Part shown: piece after piece, positions 45,483 to 54,493 of the stretch | How positions within the stretch are numbered: position 1 is the stretch's first letter | How the letters are laid out: each line of letters opens with the position of its first letter | Assembly: GCA_042701975.1 (NCBI GenBank) | Contig: CP170561.1 | Coordinates: forward strand, 4,712,001-4,776,000 | Source: JAFALK01 sp042701975 | GTDB lineage: Bacteria; Pseudomonadota; Gammaproteobacteria; Burkholderiales; Burkholderiaceae_C | DNA length: 64,000 nt | Reading direction: 5' to 3' | Translations under genes and position numbers: made by a program | Notes under the pieces: generated by a model | Told to the model about the DNA's origin: nothing | The model's input: the letters and a program-made list of their open reading frames with translations, nothing else | Databases searched by the model: none

Positions 45483-45968
45483 TTAGGGGAGTTTGGAGAT
45501 CTCGCGCTTGAGCGCGGAGATGTCGGCCTCTTGCCGATTGATGCTGGCCTTGAGGTCGGCCATGCGGTCCAGGTACTTCTGGTAGTTGCGCGCTTCGTCG
45601 CCGCGACGTTCGCCGTTGCCGCCGGCGTACTCGGCCTGCACGGCAGCGAGGCGCTTTTCGGCCTCGCGCAGTTCGCCTTCCAGCACGCGGCGGCGGTCGT
45701 CGTCGCGACTCTTTTGCTGGCTGGCTTCGATCTTGGCGGATTCACGCTGCGCCTCCAGCGCACCGGAACTGGGCCTCTTGGGCATCTGCACCACCGTGAT
45801 CGGCTGACCCTCGATGGTGCGGCAGCCCTTCTCTGCGGCTTCCTTGGCCGTGAGACCGTCCGTGTAGAGCACGGGCGGGCCGGGGCAACGGTAGACCGTG
45901 GACTGGGCATGTGCCTGCTGTTGAGCGGCGCAGGCAACCAGAAGCAGAGCCAGGGCGATTCTTTGCAT
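45483..45968 (-). CDS. DUF4124 domain-containing exported protein
   Basis: A 161-aa exported protein starting at ATG 45968, with a signal peptide of about 20 residues (ending QQAHA). Residues about 24-60 form the small DUF4124 domain (VYRCPGPPVLYTDGLTAKEA), with two Cys that may form a disulphide. The rest is a long charged coiled coil with a Gln/Glu/Arg pattern. The function is unknown. The protein is encoded between glnA and ntrB, 17 bases before ntrB. Confidence 0.85.
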   Translation of the reverse strand: MQRIALALLLVACAAQQQAHAQSTVYRCPGPPVLYTDGLTAKEAAEKGCRTIEGQPITVVQMPKRPSSGALEAQRESAKIEASQQKSRDDDRRRVLEGELREAEKRLAAVQAEYAGGNGERRGDEARNYQKYLDRMADLKASINRQEADISALKREISKLP

Positions 45969-46006
45969 GGCGCGATTGTGAACCAAGCACGCGTTCCTGC
46001 GCTGTA

Positions 46007-46041
46007 CACAAATGCAAACGGGACGGCCGAAGCCGTCCCGT
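46007..46041 (-). terminator. Rho-independent terminator after glnA
   Basis: A 10-bp perfect stem, ACGGGACGGC with GCCGTCCCGT, and a CGAA/TTCG loop, followed on the minus strand by a T-rich run (TTTGCATTTG). It lies 42-76 bases after the glnA stop and before the DUF4124 gene, so glnA should be mainly monocistronic, with reduced read-through into ntrB-ntrC. Confidence 0.75.
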
Positions 46042-46082
46042 GTGTCCAGGCACAGCGTGGAGTGCACGCTGGTCCATGGGAA

Positions 46083-47498
46083 TTACAGCGCGTAGTACAT
46101 GTCGAACTCGACCGGATGGGTCGCCATGCGGAAGCGGGTCACTTCCTGCATCTTCAGGTCGATGTAGGCGTCGATGTACGAATCGGTGAACACGCCGCCC
46201 TTGGTCAGGAACGCGCGGTCCTTGTCCAGGTAGTCCAGCGCCTGGTCGAGGCTGTGGCAGACGGTCGGGATCTTCGCGTCTTCTTCCGGCGGCAGGTGGT
46301 ACAGGTCCTTCGTGGCGGCTTCGCCCGGATGGATCTTGTTTTCCACGCCGTCCAGGCCGGCCATCAGCAGGGCCGAGAAGGCCAGGTACGGGTTGGCCGA
46401 AGGATCGGGGAAGCGCGCTTCGATGCGTCGACCCTTGGGGTTAGCGACGTAAGGAATGCGGATCGAGGCCGAGCGGTTCTTGGCCGAGTAGGCCAGCTTC
46501 ACCGGGGCTTCAAAGCCAGGCACCAGGCGCTTGTACGAGTTCGTGCCGGGGTTGGTGATGGCGTTCAGGGCACGGGCGTGCTTGATGATGCCGCCGATGT
46601 AGTACAGGGCGAACTCGCTCAGGCCTGCATAGCCGTCGCCGGCGAACAGGTTCTTGCCGTCCTTCCAGACGGACTGGTGAACGTGCATGCCGGAGCCGTT
46701 GTCGCCGACCAGCGGCTTGGGCATGAAGGTCGCGGTCTTGCCGTAGGCGTGGGCGACGTTCTGGATGATGTACTTCTGCAGTTGCAGCCAGTCAGCGCGC
46801 TGGACCAGCGAGCTGAACTTGGTGCCGATTTCCATCTGGCCGGCGTTCGCCACTTCGTGGTGGTGAACTTCGACGGGAATGCCCATCTGCTCCAGGATCA
46901 GGCACATCTCCGAGCGCATGTCCTGGCCGCTGTCGACCGGGGGCACGGGGAAGTAGCCGCCCTTGACGGTGGGACGGTAGCCGCTGTTGCCGTGCTCGTA
47001 TTCCTTCGAGGAATTCCAGGCGCCTTCTTCCGATTCGATCTTGAAGAAGGAACCGCTCATCTCGTTGCCCCAGCGGACCGAGTCGAAGATGAAGAATTCG
47101 GGTTCCGGACCGAAGTAGGCGGTGTCGCCCAGGCCGGAGCTCTTGAGGTAGGCCTCGGCGCGCTTGGCCAGCGAACGCGGGTCGCGCTCATAGGCCTTGC
47201 CGTCGGCGGGGTCGACCACGTCGCAGGACAGGATCAGGGTCGGCTCTTCGAAGAACGGGTCGATGTTGGCCGTGTTCGGGTCCGGCATCAGCAGCATGTC
47301 GGAGGCTTCGATGCCCTTCCAGCCGGCGATCGAGGAGCCGTCGAAGGCGTGGCCGGAGATGAACTTGTCTTCATCGAAGTGCGAAACCGGCACGGTCACG
47401 TGCTGTTCCTTGCCACGGGTATCGGTGAAACGGAAGTCGACGAACTTGACTTCGTTGTCCTTCACGATGCTCATCACATCGGCGACGGTCTTGGCCAT
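46083..47498 (-). CDS. glnA: Type I glutamine synthetase
   Basis: A 471-aa dodecameric GSI-beta enzyme making glutamine from glutamate, ammonia and ATP. The start is ATG 47498 with GAGGAGC before it; a TTG directly upstream is not needed. Signatures: FDGSSIAGWKGIEASDM, the metal-binding EPEFFIFD, and the ATP-binding KPLVGDNGSGMHVHQS. Tyr400 in LYHLPPEE is the adenylylation site (Tyr397 in E. coli), so control by GlnE is expected. Family length is normal. A sigma-54 promoter precedes it. Confidence 0.98.
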   Translation of the reverse strand: MAKTVADVMSIVKDNEVKFVDFRFTDTRGKEQHVTVPVSHFDEDKFISGHAFDGSSIAGWKGIEASDMLLMPDPNTANIDPFFEEPTLILSCDVVDPADGKAYERDPRSLAKRAEAYLKSSGLGDTAYFGPEPEFFIFDSVRWGNEMSGSFFKIESEEGAWNSSKEYEHGNSGYRPTVKGGYFPVPPVDSGQDMRSEMCLILEQMGIPVEVHHHEVANAGQMEIGTKFSSLVQRADWLQLQKYIIQNVAHAYGKTATFMPKPLVGDNGSGMHVHQSVWKDGKNLFAGDGYAGLSEFALYYIGGIIKHARALNAITNPGTNSYKRLVPGFEAPVKLAYSAKNRSASIRIPYVANPKGRRIEARFPDPSANPYLAFSALLMAGLDGVENKIHPGEAATKDLYHLPPEEDAKIPTVCHSLDQALDYLDKDRAFLTKGGVFTDSYIDAYIDLKMQEVTRFRMATHPVEFDMYYAL

Positions 47499-47577
47499 CA
47501 ATTGCTCCTCAGGAATTCGTAGGAATACGGTTGGGTGATTCAGCTCGCGCCGGACGGGGCCGGCACCGCGTAGGAAG

Positions 47578-47595
47578 CAGCAGGATTTGTGCCAA
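47578..47595 (-). promoter_or_regulatory. Sigma-54 promoter of glnA
   Basis: On the minus strand the sequence TTGGCACAAATCCTGCTG gives the -24 GG and -12 GC pair with the exact spacing of the sigma-54 consensus. It ends about 80 bases upstream of the glnA start. It is the obvious target of NtrC encoded 3 kb away. A possible half-site TGGTGC lies about 45 bases further upstream on the minus strand, but a full NtrC site was not convincing. Confidence 0.8.
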
Positions 47596-47652
47596 GCCCT
47601 GCGCTCAGGAAATAGGCGGGGCGATCATACGCCCGCACCATGGCGGAGCGTG

Positions 47653-48447
47653 CTAACGCACCATTTCGGCGTCAATCGATGCACCAAAGTCGATCACGCC
47701 CTGGCGCAGCCGGGCGTAGGCGGCGTCCATCCGGGCCGCGTCGCCCTTGACGCCCAGCTCGATGTGCCGGCCCCATTGGGGATGGTCGACACTGGGCAGG
47801 CTGAAGACCTTGACGCCCGGGAACTCGGCCTCGACGGCTTCCATCAGCGGCGTCAGGCTGGCCTCCATGGCACCGCGCACGATCAGCGAGAGCTCGGCCG
47901 TGCCGGGCGCGCGGTGCAGGTGGGCGTGGTGCTCGTCCAGCACCCAGGCCATCATCGGATGCGCCATGACGGGGAATCCGGGCACGAAGTAGATGGTGCC
48001 GACCGAAAAGCCGGGGATGCGGTTGTACGGGTTCGGGATGATGGCCGCGCCCTCGGGAAAGACGCCCATCTCGAAGCGGCGCAGCGTGTCGGGGTGATCG
48101 GCATCGGCTGCCGTGCCCTGCTCCGCCGCCATCTGCTGGACGCGGCTCCAGATCAGCGCCTTGGCCTCGGGATGCAGGACCATCGGCCGACCCAGCGCCA
48201 TCGCGGCGGCCTGGCGGGTGTGATCGTCCGGCGTGGCGCCGATGCCGCCGCAGGAGATCACCAGATCGCCGCTGGCAAAAGCCTGGCGCAGCTCTTCCGT
48301 GATGTGCTCGCGGTCGTCGCCCAGGTACTTGGCCCAGGCCAGCTGCATGCCGCGCTCGGCCAGCAGGGCGATGAACTTGGCGAGGTGCTTGTCCTCGCGC
48401 TTGCCAGAGAGGATCTCGTCGCCGATGACGAACAGGCCGACTTTCAT
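47653..48447 (-). CDS. CinA-like molybdopterin-binding domain protein
   Basis: A 264-aa protein starting at ATG 48447 (MKVGLFVIGDEILSGKREDK), with the MoCF/CinA-type molybdopterin-binding fold: ISCGGIGATPDDHTRQAAA is its classical motif. The deamidase domain of full CinA is absent. Family members act in pyridine-nucleotide repair or have unknown roles. It overlaps the EI24 gene by four bases and is the last gene of a minus-strand run. Confidence 0.92.
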   Translation of the reverse strand: MKVGLFVIGDEILSGKREDKHLAKFIALLAERGMQLAWAKYLGDDREHITEELRQAFASGDLVISCGGIGATPDDHTRQAAAMALGRPMVLHPEAKALIWSRVQQMAAEQGTAADADHPDTLRRFEMGVFPEGAAIIPNPYNRIPGFSVGTIYFVPGFPVMAHPMMAWVLDEHHAHLHRAPGTAELSLIVRGAMEASLTPLMEAVEAEFPGVKVFSLPSVDHPQWGRHIELGVKGDAARMDAAYARLRQGVIDFGASIDAEMVR

Positions 48448-49337
48448 GGGGGCAGGACCTCGATGACGTCCGCCGGAGACAGCGGAGGAAGAGTTGGATC
48501 GACGGGCGCAGGCTCGATGACGGCCGCTGCGCGGGCGCGCATCTCGGCCAGCGCAGACAGCAGGTAGTGCGTGAACCAGAGCGTGGAGAAGGCGAACACC
48601 AGCACGTACAGCCAGACCGACACCACCACGAGGAACGGGGCCAGCGCGAGAGCCAGCGCGCCCATGGCCCAGATGGCCGCCGGCGCTGCGCCGACATAGC
48701 CCGTTATCACACCGACCAGCAGCAGCGGGCCGCGGTGCTCGGCCATCAGTTCCTTGCGCTCCTCGACGGAGGCGTGCTCCGCCAGCACGTCGTAGGCAAA
48801 CACGCGGTAGCCGAGCCAGCCCCAGATCAGCGGCGGCACGATCAGCGCCACCGGCGGGAACAGCCAGAACGGCAGGCTCACCAGCAGCAGCACGGCGGCG
48901 ACGATGCAGTGACCCAACGACCACGGCAGCGCCTTCCACCAGGCTGCGCCGCCACGCTTCTTCTCGAGCTTGGGGAAGCGCCGCGCCGACACCAGCCGCA
49001 CCAGCGAAGGCGTCATGAACAGCGCGACGACGAACAGGCAGAACACCGCCAGGATCGGCGTGGCCAGCACGACCACGATCAGCGGTGCGAGATAGGCGCG
49101 CAGGTTGTTCGCACCCATGAAGTTCAGCCAGCCAAGCATCGAGTCGATGAGCTTCCACGAGTCCAGCGTGGCCCGCACCGAATCGTTCGCGCTTTCCCAG
49201 AAGAAGTAGCCGAGCAGCCAGGCCATCAGCCCGGTGCCGAGCAGCGGCAGCAGCGACAACACGATCACGCGCGGATGCAGGCAATACGCCGCCGCGCGCC
49301 AGAACGCATCGAGCACGCGGCCCATCGGTTTGATCAT
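48444..49337 (-). CDS. EI24/CysZ-like membrane protein
   Basis: A 297-aa inner-membrane protein with about six hydrophobic helices (VIVLSLLPLLGTGLMAWLLG, LIVVVLATPILAVFCLFVVA, LVSLPFWLFPPVALIVPPLI). The motif GWLGYRVFAYDVLAEHAS after the central helices and the paired loops match the EI24 domain family, which includes CysZ sulfate permeases. Transport of sulfate is possible but not shown. It overlaps the CinA-like gene and lies four bases after the sterol desaturase stop. Confidence 0.88.
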   Translation of the reverse strand: MIKPMGRVLDAFWRAAAYCLHPRVIVLSLLPLLGTGLMAWLLGYFFWESANDSVRATLDSWKLIDSMLGWLNFMGANNLRAYLAPLIVVVLATPILAVFCLFVVALFMTPSLVRLVSARRFPKLEKKRGGAAWWKALPWSLGHCIVAAVLLLVSLPFWLFPPVALIVPPLIWGWLGYRVFAYDVLAEHASVEERKELMAEHRGPLLLVGVITGYVGAAPAAIWAMGALALALAPFLVVVSVWLYVLVFAFSTLWFTHYLLSALAEMRARAAAVIEPAPVDPTLPPLSPADVIEVLPP

Positions 49338-49341
49338 TCGC

Positions 49342-50298
49342 TCAGGCTCCCCGGATGAACAGGCGCTTCATGCCCAGCCATTGCTGGTGCCAGAAGCCGC
49401 GGCCGTAGTCTCGCCCACCCTCTTCCGGCAGTTGGTCCCGCACACCGGTGGCATCGAAGCGATCCTCGAAGTTGGCCGTGCCGAAGATCTGGTCCCAGAT
49501 CGGCAGCAGCACGCCGAAGTTGTGGCCGCCCAGCGTGCCCTTGCCAGCGGTCTCGTGGCCGATGCCGATCGAGTGATGGAGGCGATGGAAGCGCGGGCTG
49601 ACCACCACGTGCTCGAAGAAGCGGCCGAAGGCCAGGCGCACATTGGCGTGCTGCAGGCTCTCCATCAGCTGCGTGAAGGCGACGATGGCCACGAACTGCC
49701 CCGGCGCCACGCCAACCAGGCGCGCCAGCAGCACGAAGGCGGAGTCGATCAGGAAGTCGTCCAGCAGGTGGTTGCGGTTGTCGCTCCACAGCGTCATCTG
49801 GCGCTGGCTGTGGTGCAGCGAGTGCAGCTGCCACCACCACTCGAAACCATGCTGCGCGCGGTGCAGCCAGTAGCCGATGAAATCGAACAGCAGCAGGTAC
49901 AGGCCGAAGCTGACCCAGCCGATGTCGGTGACGCCAGGCCACAGGGCGTCGAGCTGCAGTGTCGGGATGCCGGCCATGCGCATCTGGCCGGAGACCGAGT
50001 CCCACAGCGGATCGGTGCAGAAGAACAGCACCAGGCGAAACAGGCCCAGGCGGTGAACGAAGGTGTAAATCATGTCCACCCGCACGGCCTTGGGGTCCGT
50101 GACGGGCTCGACCGGACGCCACTTCTCAAGCGCCTTGAGCACGGTGAGCATGACGGCGATTTGGATCAGGCCGACGAGCAGCCAGCCGGTGGCATCAAAG
50201 GCATCTTCGAGCAGGTTGCCCCAGCCCAGCCACCAGACAAACGGCTCCACGACCGACTCGAAGAGCCAGCCTTGGGCGGCGGCGAAAAGTTCTTCCAA
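49342..50298 (-). CDS. Sterol desaturase / fatty-acid hydroxylase family protein
   Basis: A 318-aa integral-membrane di-iron oxygenase. The histidine boxes are HRAQH (in GYWLHRAQHGFEWWW), HSLHHS and, near the C-terminus, HRLHHSIGIGHE; together these hold two iron ions. About four hydrophobic segments precede them (VGLIQIAVMLTVLKAL, LGLFRLVLFFCTDPLW). It hydroxylates or desaturates a lipid; the substrate is not known. It is in one run with EI24, a polysaccharide deacetylase and a beta-propeller protein. Confidence 0.9.
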   Translation of the reverse strand: MEELFAAAQGWLFESVVEPFVWWLGWGNLLEDAFDATGWLLVGLIQIAVMLTVLKALEKWRPVEPVTDPKAVRVDMIYTFVHRLGLFRLVLFFCTDPLWDSVSGQMRMAGIPTLQLDALWPGVTDIGWVSFGLYLLLFDFIGYWLHRAQHGFEWWWQLHSLHHSQRQMTLWSDNRNHLLDDFLIDSAFVLLARLVGVAPGQFVAIVAFTQLMESLQHANVRLAFGRFFEHVVVSPRFHRLHHSIGIGHETAGKGTLGGHNFGVLLPIWDQIFGTANFEDRFDATGVRDQLPEEGGRDYGRGFWHQQWLGMKRLFIRGA

Positions 50299-50303
50299 GA
50301 TGC

Positions 50304-51101
50304 TCAGGCCTTGCTGGCGTTGTTGCGATAGAGAGAAGCGTAGCGCGGATGCTCGCGCAGGGGCGCAAAGCTGCAGCCGCGGTCCTTGAGCGAGCGCATC
50401 AGCGGCTCCAGCACGGCCGGCGCCCAGGGGTCCAGGCGCGACCAGATGCCCAGGTGGGCCAGCAAGATGTCACCGGGCTTCACGGTCTTGATGGCCTTGT
50501 CCAGCAGCTCGGCGTTCGGGAACTTCTCGCTGGAGAGTTCATCGCCGAGGAAACCGGCCGGGCTCCAGCCCACGTGTTCGAAGCCGGCGGCCTTAGCGGC
50601 AGCGAGCAGCGCTTTCGAAGTCTTGCCGGCCGGGGCGCGGAAGATCGGGCCCATCTCGCGGCCGGTCATGGCCTTGAAGCGCTCGGCCACGCGCTTGAGG
50701 CTCTCGCCGTACTGTGCGGCGGTGACCTCGCGGATCACCGGTGCATTGATGCCCGCCACGGTGCGGACCTTGAACTTGTCACCCGGCAGGTCTTCCAGCC
50801 AGATGTCGTGATCCCAGGTGTGGGAGCCGAAGTCGTGGCCTTCCGCCGCCCTCGCCTTCCACCACGGCGCCCACTCGTCGTCGAGCGTGAAGCCGCCGGT
50901 CAGCGTGGGTTCGTTGGCGAGGAAGAAGGTGGCGCGCGCGTCAAAACGCTTGAGCGTGTCGGCGATCAGGTTGGCCACGCCCATGTGGCCGGTGTCAAAG
51001 CTCAGGTAAATCCGTTTGTCGTCAGGCGGTGCTGCCGATTGACGTGCGAAGGCGCTCCAGGGCAGGAGCGCCAGCGCGAAGGTACTGCGTCTGCGGATCA
51101 T
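50304..51101 (-). CDS. Polysaccharide deacetylase family protein
   Basis: A 265-aa exported NodB-homology protein (signal peptide about 1-20). Motif 1, usually TFDDG, reads LSFDTGHMG: the catalytic-base Asp is there but the second, metal-binding Asp is Thr. Motif 2 is HTWDHD (H-x-x-x-H) and motif 3 is FRAPAGKT. The late motif LLAHLGI may replace the usual LxHD. It should remove acetyl groups from a glycan, but the altered metal motif makes the activity uncertain. Six bases separate it from the beta-propeller gene. Confidence 0.85.
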   Translation of the reverse strand: MIRRRSTFALALLPWSAFARQSAAPPDDKRIYLSFDTGHMGVANLIADTLKRFDARATFFLANEPTLTGGFTLDDEWAPWWKARAAEGHDFGSHTWDHDIWLEDLPGDKFKVRTVAGINAPVIREVTAAQYGESLKRVAERFKAMTGREMGPIFRAPAGKTSKALLAAAKAAGFEHVGWSPAGFLGDELSSEKFPNAELLDKAIKTVKPGDILLAHLGIWSRLDPWAPAVLEPLMRSLKDRGCSFAPLREHPRYASLYRNNASKA

Positions 51102-51107
51102 TGGCCG

Positions 51108-52094
51108 TCATTGCCTCGGCATGTGATCCAGCGTGTACACCCCGTGCGGCGACTTGCCGACCTTCACCTGGCGCACGACCTTGTGCGTGACGGTGTCGAT
51201 CTCGGTCAGCTTGCCGATCCAGCGCGAGGTCACGAGGATGGTCTTGCCGTCCTTGAGCACTTCCATGTCGTCCGGGCCGCCGGGCGCGGGGAACTGGTCG
51301 ACGACGGTCATGGTCTTGGTGTCGATCTTGCTGATCGTGTTGCCCGCGCGGTTGGACACCAGCAGGTGGCGGCCGTCGCCCCAGTTGCGGAAGCTGTGCG
51401 CGCCCTTGCCGGTGGAGATGCGCTTGACCAGCTTGGCGCCGCCGGGCGCGGAAACGTCGTAGACCTCGACCTTGTCGTCGCCGGTCAGTGCCAGCAGCAG
51501 CGTCTTGTCGTCGGGCAGCAGGAACAGGTCTGCCGGCATCTTGCCCACGGAGATCGTCCAGCGCGGCGCCTGGGTGTTCAGGTCGATGGCCATCAACTGG
51601 TCGCTGTCTTGCAGGCTGGCGTAGACGACCGAGCTCTTGCTGTCGATGGACAGGTGGCTCGGCGTCTTGGGCGCGGGGATGCGCTTGACCAGCTGCATGG
51701 GCTGCTCGGCGTTCGCGGGCGTCCAGCGGTACAGCGCCACGAAGTCCAGCCGGTTGGCCGCCGTGACGAACCACTTCATGTCCGGCGAGAAGCGCAGGTG
51801 GTAGGGATCACCCAGGCCGCGCACGACGTGCTGCACCTGCGCGGTGGCCGGATCCAGGAAGGTCAGCGAATCGCCCAGCGCATTGGCCACCACCAGGGAC
51901 TTGTCGTCGGGCGACAGGTAGAGGTGGTGCGGCTCCTTGCCGGTGGGGATGCGCTTGATCTGCTTGAAGCTGACCGGGTCGATGATGCTGATGTCGGCAT
52001 CGAGGGAGTTGAGGACGAAGATGGGGTTGGCGGCATGAGCGCTAACGCTCAAACCGAGCGCAAGCGCCATCGCGCTGCAAAGGCGAGAAAACAT
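51108..52094 (-). CDS. YncE-like beta-propeller protein, periplasmic
   Basis: A 328-aa exported protein starting at ATG 52094, with a signal peptide ending SAHA. Seven-bladed YncE-type repeats are seen: VLNSLDADISIIDPVSF, HHLYLSPDDKSLVVANALGDS, YHLRFSPDMKWFV, SHLSIDSKSSVVYASLQDSD, SRWIGKLTEIDT. There is no PQQ or haem motif. Such propellers bind partner proteins or DNA in the periplasm; the role here is not known. It precedes the deacetylase in the same run, 36 bases after the TIGR00266 gene. Confidence 0.87.
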   Translation of the reverse strand: MFSRLCSAMALALGLSVSAHAANPIFVLNSLDADISIIDPVSFKQIKRIPTGKEPHHLYLSPDDKSLVVANALGDSLTFLDPATAQVQHVVRGLGDPYHLRFSPDMKWFVTAANRLDFVALYRWTPANAEQPMQLVKRIPAPKTPSHLSIDSKSSVVYASLQDSDQLMAIDLNTQAPRWTISVGKMPADLFLLPDDKTLLLALTGDDKVEVYDVSAPGGAKLVKRISTGKGAHSFRNWGDGRHLLVSNRAGNTISKIDTKTMTVVDQFPAPGGPDDMEVLKDGKTILVTSRWIGKLTEIDTVTHKVVRQVKVGKSPHGVYTLDHMPRQ

Positions 52095-52130
52095 CGGGGA
52101 TTCGTTCCAGTGGTCGATCAGCAGCCGCAA

Positions 52131-52943
52131 TTATTCGTCATCGCCGCCGATGATGCCGCCCAGGATGCCGCCGGCCCCGAAGCCACCGAGGATGGAGCCC
52201 TCTTCCTTGTGGCCGCCGGTCTGCGGTGCGGCCGCGAAGATGCGCGAAGCCAGGCGCGACAGCGGCAGGCTCTGCAGCCAGATCTCGCCGGGGCCGGTCA
52301 GCTTGGCGAGGAACAGGCCTTCGCCGCCGAACAGCGCCGTCTTGATCTTGCCAACGTACTGGATGTCGAAGTCGACGCTGGGCGTATAGGCCACGACGCA
52401 GCCGGTGTCCACGAACAGACTTTCACCCGCCGCCAGGGTGCGCTGCTCGATGGTGCCGCCGGCGTGCACAAAGGCCATGCCGTCGCCGTCCAGCTTTTCC
52501 ATGATGAAGCCCTCTCCGCCGAAGAAGCCCGTACCGAGGCGCTTCTGGAAGGCGATGCCCAGCGAGACGCCGCGCGCCGCGCACAGGAAGGCGTCCTTCT
52601 GGCAGATCAGCGTGCCGCCGAGCTGGCGCAGGTCCATGGGGATGATCTTGCCGGCATAGGGCGCGGCGAAGGCCACGCGACGCTTGACGCTGCCTTCATT
52701 GGTGTAGACCGTGGTGAACAGCGATTCGCCGGTGATCAGGCGCTTGCCCGCGCCCATCAGCTTGCCGAAGAAGCCGCCCTGGTTGGCCGAGCCATCGCCG
52801 AAGACGGTGTCCATCGTGATGCCCGATTCCATGAACATCATGCTGCCGGCCTCGCCGATGGCGGCCTCGCCCGGGTCGAGCTCGACCTCGACGAATTGCA
52901 TCTCGCTGCCCTTGATTTCGAAATCAACGACGTCCATGGCCAT
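52131..52943 (-). CDS. TIGR00266/AIM24 family protein
   Basis: A 270-aa protein of the TIGR00266 (mitochondrial AIM24-like) family, built of beta-helix-like strands: VELDPGEAAIGEAGSMMFM, GFFGKLMGAGKRLITGESLF, LGTGFFGGEGFIMEKLDG, GTIEQRTLAAGESLFVDTGCVV. The C-terminus is Gly-rich (ILGGFGAGGILGGIIGGDDE), a possible flexible or membrane-contacting tail. GGAG nine bases before ATG 52943 decides the start. No enzymatic function is known. Confidence 0.9.
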   Translation of the reverse strand: MAMDVVDFEIKGSEMQFVEVELDPGEAAIGEAGSMMFMESGITMDTVFGDGSANQGGFFGKLMGAGKRLITGESLFTTVYTNEGSVKRRVAFAAPYAGKIIPMDLRQLGGTLICQKDAFLCAARGVSLGIAFQKRLGTGFFGGEGFIMEKLDGDGMAFVHAGGTIEQRTLAAGESLFVDTGCVVAYTPSVDFDIQYVGKIKTALFGGEGLFLAKLTGPGEIWLQSLPLSRLASRIFAAAPQTGGHKEEGSILGGFGAGGILGGIIGGDDE

Positions 52944-52965
52944 GGTGGGGAACTCCAGAAAGTAA

Positions 52966-52993
52966 ATAAAAAACCCGGCAAGCTTGCCGGGTT
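52966..52993 (-). terminator. Rho-independent terminator of the MFS transporter gene
   Basis: A 22-bp perfect palindrome (AACCCGGCAAGCTTGCCGGGTT, 52972-52993) followed on the minus strand by a T-rich run. It lies about 30-60 bases beyond the MFS stop and just before the TIGR00266 start, so the two genes are separate units. Confidence 0.85.
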
Positions 52994-53024
52994 CGGACTG
53001 TAGCCCCTGGGGGCTGCGGCAGCC

Positions 53025-54350
53025 TTAATCCTTGCTTGCCTCCAGCGCGCGGTTCAGACGCAGCGCCAGCAGCGTGGCACCGGCACCCGAGAGCAGGTAG
53101 ACGCTCAGGAAGCCCAGGCCGAACTTGGCCGACAGGCCCAGCGCCACCAGCGGCGCGAAGGCAGCGCCGACCAGCCAGGCCATGTCGGCCGTCAGTGCGG
53201 CGCCCACATAGCGGTACTTGGGCAGGAAGTTGGAGGTCACCGAGCCGGAAGACTGGCCATAGGACAGGCCCAGCAGGATGCAGCCCAGCAGGATGAACAG
53301 GTCTTCGCCAAGCGGGCCGCCCTTGAGCAGGGTGGGCGCGAAGCCGCTGTAGACAGCGATCAGCGTGGCCAGGCTGCCCAGCGTGCGGCGGCGGCCGAAG
53401 ATGTCGGCGATGTAGCCCGAGGCGATGATGCCGCCGGCGATCAAGAAGCCGCCGAAGACCTGGAAGCCCAGGATCTGATTGACCGACTGCTGCGAAAACA
53501 GGTGCAGCCAGGAGAGCGGAAACACCGTGACGATGTGAAACAGCGCGAAGCTGGCCAGGGCCGCAAAGGCGCCGATCATCAGGTTGCCGCCCTGCGAGCG
53601 AACCAGCTCGCGGGTGGAGACGGGTTCCAGCTCGCGCTTCTCGGCCAGCTCGGCGTACTCGGGTGTGACCACCATGCGCAGCCGGGCGAACAGGGCCACG
53701 ACGTTGATGGCGAAGGCCACGAAGAACGGGTAGCGCCAACCCCAGGAGAAGAAGTCTTCTTGAGAGAGGTTGCTGTTCAGGAAGACGAACAGCGCGCAGG
53801 CGATGGTGAAGCCGATGGGCGCGCCCAGCTGGCCCAGCATGGCGTACCAGCCGCGCCGACCCTGCGGGGCGCTCATGGCCAGCAGGGAGGGCAGGCCGTC
53901 CCACGAGCCGCCCAGGGCCAGGCCCTGGCCGATGCGCAGCAGCACCAGCAGCACGATGGCCTGATCACCTTGGCTGGCGTAGCCCTGCAAGAAGGCGATG
54001 GTCACCGTGCAGGTGCCGAGCAGGAACAGGGCACCGGTCAACTTGGTCGTTAGGCCCCAGCGGCGCTGGATGGCCATGGAGATGGCGGTGCCGAAGGGGC
54101 GGGCCACGAAAGCCAGGGAAAAGATGGCAAAGGACCAGAGTTGCGCATCCAGCGCGGACGCAAAGGGAAAGAACAGCTTGGGAAAGACGAGCACCGAGGC
54201 GATGCCGTAGACGAAGAAGTCGAAATACTCGGAGGCTCGGCCGATCACGACACCCACGGCGATATCGCCGGGGGAGACGTCATGGGCACCGTGTTCGCCA
54301 TCGGGCGTGAACTCTTCTGGGTGGTCATGCAAGTGACTGAGGCTGGACAT
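53025..54350 (-). CDS. MFS transporter (metabolite:H+ symporter type)
   Basis: A 441-aa major-facilitator protein with about twelve hydrophobic segments. The family loop motif appears as GRASEYFDFFVYG at the first helix and ADIFGRRRTLG at the sixth/seventh, and LLVLLRIGQGLALGGSWDG in helix 4 marks the MHS group (citrate, proline/betaine, aromatic acid and similar proton symporters). The cytosolic N-terminus is His/Asp-rich (LSHLHDHPEEF). The substrate cannot be told. It is divergent from cyoA. Confidence 0.92.
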   Translation of the reverse strand: MSSLSHLHDHPEEFTPDGEHGAHDVSPGDIAVGVVIGRASEYFDFFVYGIASVLVFPKLFFPFASALDAQLWSFAIFSLAFVARPFGTAISMAIQRRWGLTTKLTGALFLLGTCTVTIAFLQGYASQGDQAIVLLVLLRIGQGLALGGSWDGLPSLLAMSAPQGRRGWYAMLGQLGAPIGFTIACALFVFLNSNLSQEDFFSWGWRYPFFVAFAINVVALFARLRMVVTPEYAELAEKRELEPVSTRELVRSQGGNLMIGAFAALASFALFHIVTVFPLSWLHLFSQQSVNQILGFQVFGGFLIAGGIIASGYIADIFGRRRTLGSLATLIAVYSGFAPTLLKGGPLGEDLFILLGCILLGLSYGQSSGSVTSNFLPKYRYVGAALTADMAWLVGAAFAPLVALGLSAKFGLGFLSVYLLSGAGATLLALRLNRALEASKD

Positions 54351-54493
54351 CGTTCACGCTTCCTAACTTCAATACCCGTAGGGCATTCTCAGAAAACCTT
54401 GCGCAGGGATGGGACAAAACGTCCAATCGCGTTCGCAAGCCCTTGTCGATACATTTTGCTCCTGTTTTATGGATCCCAAAATCCGCCTACAGC

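Noticed and set aside
47600..47650. An NtrC enhancer site upstream of the glnA promoter
   Set aside because: Only one good half-site (TGGTGC) is visible; the partner is too far away for the usual 17-bp site.
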